From Cytophagales bacterium (GTDB lineage: Bacteria; Bacteroidota; Bacteroidia; Cytophagales; Cyclobacteriaceae), in contig JAJCYL010000430.1 of NCBI GenBank assembly GCA_029262955.1, positions 1-10,258 of the forward strand: 10,258 bases of DNA, in the 5' to 3' direction. This document shows, one piece after another, positions 7,887 to 10,258 of this stretch (position 1 is the first letter of the stretch; each line of letters opens with the position of its first letter). The notes under the pieces are model-generated. The model had not been told where the DNA came from, did no database searches, and was given only the letters and a program-made list of their open reading frames with translations. Position numbers and translations under genes: made by a program.

Positions 7887-7994
7887 GTCATCAAGAATAA
7901 TCAAAATCTCGAAGTGTGTTACAGTTTCCTCTAATTTCAGTAAGTATATTTTATCCTCCGGACAGTATTTCGCTTTTTTATAGTTAATTCTCCG

Positions 7995-8315
7995 CTACGA
8001 GTCTTCATCTCTTTTCCAAAACCCCAACTCTTCAATTTGGTCGATCACCCTTATCGGATTCCTAAATACCCAAAATACAATTTTGCTGTTGTATTTCGAA
8101 TTTCGATGGTGGATACGAACACCTCGGGCAATGAATGGAATAAAAGTACAGGCTTCAAGGGAGACTATATCAGCTGAAAAAAAGTGAAAAACCCCCATAA
8201 TGTGTGAGTCGAGAGTCAGTAATTCAGGGGTTACAGTTAAGGTGGCCAACGGCCAGGTAGTATCGACCCACCCAATTCTTGCGCCCCCAGTTAATTGTAA
8301 TCGTTTCTTCTCCAT
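7995..8315 (-). CDS. Conserved small beta-rich protein of unknown function
   Basis: 106 residues from ATG 8315 to TAG 7995. The opening (LQLTGGARIGWVDTTWPLATLTVTPELLTL, residues 6-35), a central VSLEACTFIPFIARGVRIHH (51-70) and the KIVFWVFRNPIRVIDQIEELGF ending (78-99) match the pattern of a small uncharacterised bacterial family I have seen: strands with alternating hydrophobics, then a final helix, as in PH- or GRAM-like folds. No signal peptide or membrane segment is obvious. A role in binding or sensing is only a guess from the possible fold. Its start lies 143 bp from the divergent NIPSNAP gene, and the methyltransferase gene lies downstream on the same strand. Real because of the family resemblance and a sensible promoter candidate; function unknown. 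Confidence 0.75.
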   Translation of the reverse strand: MEKKRLQLTGGARIGWVDTTWPLATLTVTPELLTLDSHIMGVFHFFSADIVSLEACTFIPFIARGVRIHHRNSKYNSKIVFWVFRNPIRVIDQIEELGFWKRDEDS

Positions 8316-8338
8316 GCCCCGTCTATTCTTGTCTTTTC

Positions 8339-8368
8339 AAAATTTATCATAGCATATGTAACCTACAC
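8339..8368 (-). promoter_or_regulatory. Candidate promoter for the 106-residue protein gene
   Basis: On the minus strand GTG (8366-8368) is followed after 19 bases by TAAATTTT (8339-8346). Each element is one base from the Bacteroidota consensus (TTG, TAnnTTTG), and the -7 box ends 23 bases before the ATG. Spacing and position are right; the match is imperfect. Confidence 0.3.
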
Positions 8369-8458
8369 CTTGCTTCTATAACCTAATTGATTGACGGATA
8401 TTTCACCCTTTATTAAAAACCCATTACCTTAAGGGCAGTTCACTAAAATTTTCAAGTC

Positions 8459-9205
8459 ATGAACCAGCGCATTTTACCAATACTTTTTGTACTTATTAGC
8501 TATGTTTCGGCAAACGCTCAAAACGAGGTCTACGAATTCCGAACATACGAATTAGGCTTTTCCAAGCCAGCCAAGGTTTTGCATGATTATTTTGAGCAGG
8601 CCCTTATTCCGGCACTTAACAGGCAGGGAATTAATAATGTTGGTGCATTTGAAGAAGTAGGTGATGCTTTACCTAAAAAAGTCTATCTCTTGGTTGCCTA
8701 TGAAAATATACAGACTTTCCAGGGAGCAACTGATGCTTTGGAAAATGACGAACAGTTTAAAAAAGATGCCGAACCTTATTTGAAAGCCGCACCAGAGTCG
8801 ATGCCCTATAAAAGAATATCGACCAACCTTATTCGTTCAACTTCAGGTTTCCCCAAATTGGTTGTGCCTGCTGCCGATGCTGATTTTTTTGAGCTCAGAA
8901 TATATGAGAGCTACAATGAAGATGCGCTTCGCAGGAAAGTTAAAATGTTCAATGACAGTGAGTTTGGAATTTTTAAAGATGTGGGGCTCCCAACCGTATT
9001 TTTTGGATCTAATATAGCTGGAGGTCAGATGCCATGTCTTACCTATATGTTGGCCTTCAAGGATAAGGCCGCACACGGAGAAACTTGGTCTAATTTTGGA
9101 CCACACCCCGAATGGCAGCGTATAACAAAATTGGAAGAATATGCCGATGCAATGAACTCAATCACGCGTGTTTTCTTAAAACCTTTGTCGTATTCCCAGT
9201 TGTAA
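8459..9205 (+). CDS. Secreted NIPSNAP-family protein
   Basis: 248 residues from ATG 8459. The first 20 residues form a Sec signal peptide (basic MNQR, hydrophobic ILPILFVLISYVS, cleavage after ANA before Gln21), so the mature protein is periplasmic or secreted. The mature part holds two NIPSNAP (ferredoxin-like, dimeric alpha/beta barrel) domains: one from YEFRTYELG (about 25-130), another from FFELRIYESYN (about 143-245), the latter with the well-kept FKDVGLPTVFFGSNIAGG and LTYMLAFKDKAAHGETWSNF stretches. Bacterial NIPSNAP proteins have no settled biochemical role; some resemble small-molecule-binding or monooxygenase-like barrels. The C-terminus (FLKPLSYSQL) looks natural. The gene converges on the lipoprotein gene at 9162-9512 and the two overlap by 44 bp. 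No terminator is evident. Family assignment is firm; function unknown. Confidence 0.9.
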   Translation: MNQRILPILFVLISYVSANAQNEVYEFRTYELGFSKPAKVLHDYFEQALIPALNRQGINNVGAFEEVGDALPKKVYLLVAYENIQTFQGATDALENDEQFKKDAEPYLKAAPESMPYKRISTNLIRSTSGFPKLVVPAADADFFELRIYESYNEDALRRKVKMFNDSEFGIFKDVGLPTVFFGSNIAGGQMPCLTYMLAFKDKAAHGETWSNFGPHPEWQRITKLEEYADAMNSITRVFLKPLSYSQL

Positions 9206-9512
9206 GCCTTCGGGATTCTGAGTCTACCGATTCCTTATTCTCCTTTATCTCCAAAATTTCATAGCTAGGACGAAGTACGGAGTCCCATTGAAACCAGTTT
9301 TTGTAATCTTGAATTGAATATGATATTGAATAATCTCCATCTCTAACCCTCACGCTATCAAAAAACAAGGGCCTTACTTTTGGGAAATCCGACTTGTTCA
9401 ATGCTTCATAATATTTATGTGTAAGTGTAATGCGATTGAATTCTGGTTTTACTGGTTTACAGGAAACCATCACTAAATAGACAAGAAAAACTATGGGTAT
9501 GGTTTTTATCAT
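9162..9512 (-). pseudogene. SnoaL/NTF2-like lipoprotein, probably truncated at the C-terminus
   Basis: 116 residues from ATG 9512. A short signal sequence ends in the lipobox VMVSC, with C18 as the lipidation site, so the product would be a lipoprotein. Residues about 30-92 (HKYYEALNKSDFPKVRPLFF, then QDYKNWFQWDSVLRPSYEIL) match the first half of Bacteroidota SnoaL-like lipoproteins, which normally run to about 140-160 residues with further beta strands. After about residue 94 the match stops: the tail is polar (ESVDSESRRLTTGNTTKVLR), and its last 14 residues are read from the antisense of the NIPSNAP gene. The other two frames hit stops at once, so a simple frameshift does not restore it. 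I infer that a deletion joined the gene to the NIPSNAP end. It lies 90 bp downstream of mnmA on the same strand. It may still be expressed as a short lipoprotein. Confidence 0.6.
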
Positions 9513-9577
9513 AAGTTCCTAAATGAGCTCATCGAACCTGACTGCTACACTTATGAGTGGAACGCAGGTATTTTTTT

Positions 9578-9601
9578 GTCGTTGTAAACGACTATCGATA
9601 G
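9578..9601. repeat. Inverted repeat plus palindrome after mnmA
   Basis: GTCGTT-GTA-AACGAC (9578-9592) is a perfect 6-bp stem with a 3-base loop, sharing its last C with the 10-bp perfect palindrome CTATCGATAG (9592-9601). The T7 run (9571-9577) lies just left of it. In the mnmA transcript the hairpin follows the stop codon directly but is then followed by A, not U, so it is not a standard intrinsic terminator; it could protect the 3' end or be a protein-binding site. Confidence 0.4.
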
Positions 9602-9602
9602 C

Positions 9603-10258
9603 TTAATTCTGATTAAAACTGCTCACAATCCAGCCTCCACCAATCACGTCATCACCTTCATAGAATACCGCCGCTTGTCCGGGGGCGATGGCACTCACAC
9701 CTTTACCAAAGAATATCTTCATGGTATCCCCAGCCTGTTCAATAACCGCTGGTGTTCCAGTATCATTGTATCGGACCTTGGTGACCGTATCCATCCTTTG
9801 ACCATTCAGATCAGGATATTTTAGGAGATTTAACTGCTTGACATACATCCCATCCCGAGAAAGTTCATCAAATGTGCCAAGGACTACTTCATTGGAGTCT
9901 TTACGGATCTCTGTGACATACACAGGATAACCAAGGGCAATTTTTAATCCTTTTCGCTGCCCAACGGTATAGAACGGGTAGCCTTCATGCTCACCCACTT
10001 CGGTTCCATCTTCGAGGACAAAAGTTCCTCCCTTTACTTTTTCTTCCAGTCCTTCAACCCTTCTCTTTAGAAATCCGCGATAATCGTTGTCCGGTACAAA
10101 ACAGATCTCATATGATTCTGATTTATTGACTAGGTCAATAAAACCACGTTCCTTGGCCATATCCCGAATTTGTGGTTTGGTCAGGTCACTCAGCGGTAGA
10201 ATAGTTCTACTCAGACTTTCCTGAGACACCCCCCACAGCGCATAACTTTGATCCTTGT
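9603..10258 (-). CDS. mnmA: tRNA-specific 2-thiouridylase MnmA, C-terminal part
   Basis: MnmA thiolates U34 in the wobble position of tRNA-Lys, -Glu and -Gln using ATP and a relayed sulfur. The frame stays open to the right edge: the codons before 10229 read KDQSYALWG and continue directly into VSQESLSRTILPLSDLTKPQ, the family motif, so the GTG near 10229 is internal and the true start is outside the window. The catalytic persulfide cysteine is in SESYEICFVPDNDYRGFL, followed by GYPFYTVGQRKGLKIALGYP and the C-terminal beta-barrel ending SAIAPGQAAVFYEGDDVIGGGWI. About 218 codons of an expected 360-390 are seen; the N-terminal ATP-binding PP-loop is missing because of the edge. The SYEICFVPD form is usual for Bacteroidota. 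Nothing suggests damage. Confidence 0.96.
   Translation of the reverse strand, partial: KDQSYALWGVSQESLSRTILPLSDLTKPQIRDMAKERGFIDLVNKSESYEICFVPDNDYRGFLKRRVEGLEEKVKGGTFVLEDGTEVGEHEGYPFYTVGQRKGLKIALGYPVYVTEIRKDSNEVVLGTFDELSRDGMYVKQLNLLKYPDLNGQRMDTVTKVRYNDTGTPAVIEQAGDTMKIFFGKGVSAIAPGQAAVFYEGDDVIGGGWIVSSFNQN

Noticed and set aside
7305..7904. Methyltransferase starting at TTG 7904
   Set aside because: An ATG six codons further in gives the usual family N-terminus; the TTG extension adds nothing recognisable.
8843..9106. Minus-strand open frame of 87 codons inside the NIPSNAP gene
   Set aside because: It is antisense to the conserved second NIPSNAP domain.
9571..9592. Intrinsic terminator for mnmA or for the plus-strand NIPSNAP transcript
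   Set aside because: The T-run precedes the stem on the plus strand, and becomes an A-run after the stem on the minus strand, so neither direction gives a stem followed by U.
9603..10229. mnmA starting at the GTG at 10229
   Set aside because: The frame stays open to the window edge and the upstream codons KDQSYALWG belong to the conserved MnmA motif, so this is not the start.

Overview
The window looks like a chromosomal segment from a member of the Bacteroidota, probably a marine Cytophagales-type bacterium. Evidence: AT-rich sequence, weak or absent Shine-Dalgarno sites, promoter candidates closest to the Bacteroidota TTG / TAnnTTTG pattern, protein families typical of that phylum (signal-peptide CHAT protein, NIPSNAP secreted protein, SnoaL-like lipoprotein, a Bacteroidota-style MnmA ending), and signal peptides ending at ...A/G-Q. 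The genus cannot be fixed from the sequence. No tRNA, rRNA, CRISPR array, insertion sequence or prophage gene was seen.

Left part (1-3177), all on the minus strand. The window edge cuts a NuoE-NuoF fusion protein (1-680), the NADH-side flavoprotein of a formate dehydrogenase, hydrogenase or similar enzyme. To its right are two genes for ergothioneine synthesis, transcribed leftward as egtB (1897-3177) then egtD (837-1850), 46 bp apart and probably one operon. EgtD trimethylates histidine to hercynine; EgtB joins hercynine to a sulfur donor. The EgtB active site looks like the cysteine-using (type II, Chloracidobacterium-like) form, which explains why egtA and egtC are absent from this pair.

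Centre (3178-7304). A 122-bp divergent region separates egtB from a large plus-strand gene (about 3300-7037) for an exported protein with a beta-rich N-terminal part, a helical TPR-like middle and a C-terminal CHAT peptidase domain with an intact His-Cys dyad. It is the least explained gene here and the best candidate for new biology. A 267-bp stretch without a convincing gene follows.

Right part (7305-10258). A minus-strand SAM methyltransferase (7305-7886) and a small beta-rich protein of unknown function (7995-8315) may be cotranscribed. A plus-strand secreted NIPSNAP-family protein (8459-9205) converges on and overlaps a lipoprotein of the SnoaL/NTF2-like type (9162-9512, minus) that seems to have lost its C-terminal half. 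The right edge cuts mnmA (9603-10258, minus), the tRNA 2-thiouridylase, of which the C-terminal two thirds or so is present.

Apart from egtB-egtD the genes do not form one pathway; this is mostly ordinary chromosomal sequence with one unusual exported CHAT protein.
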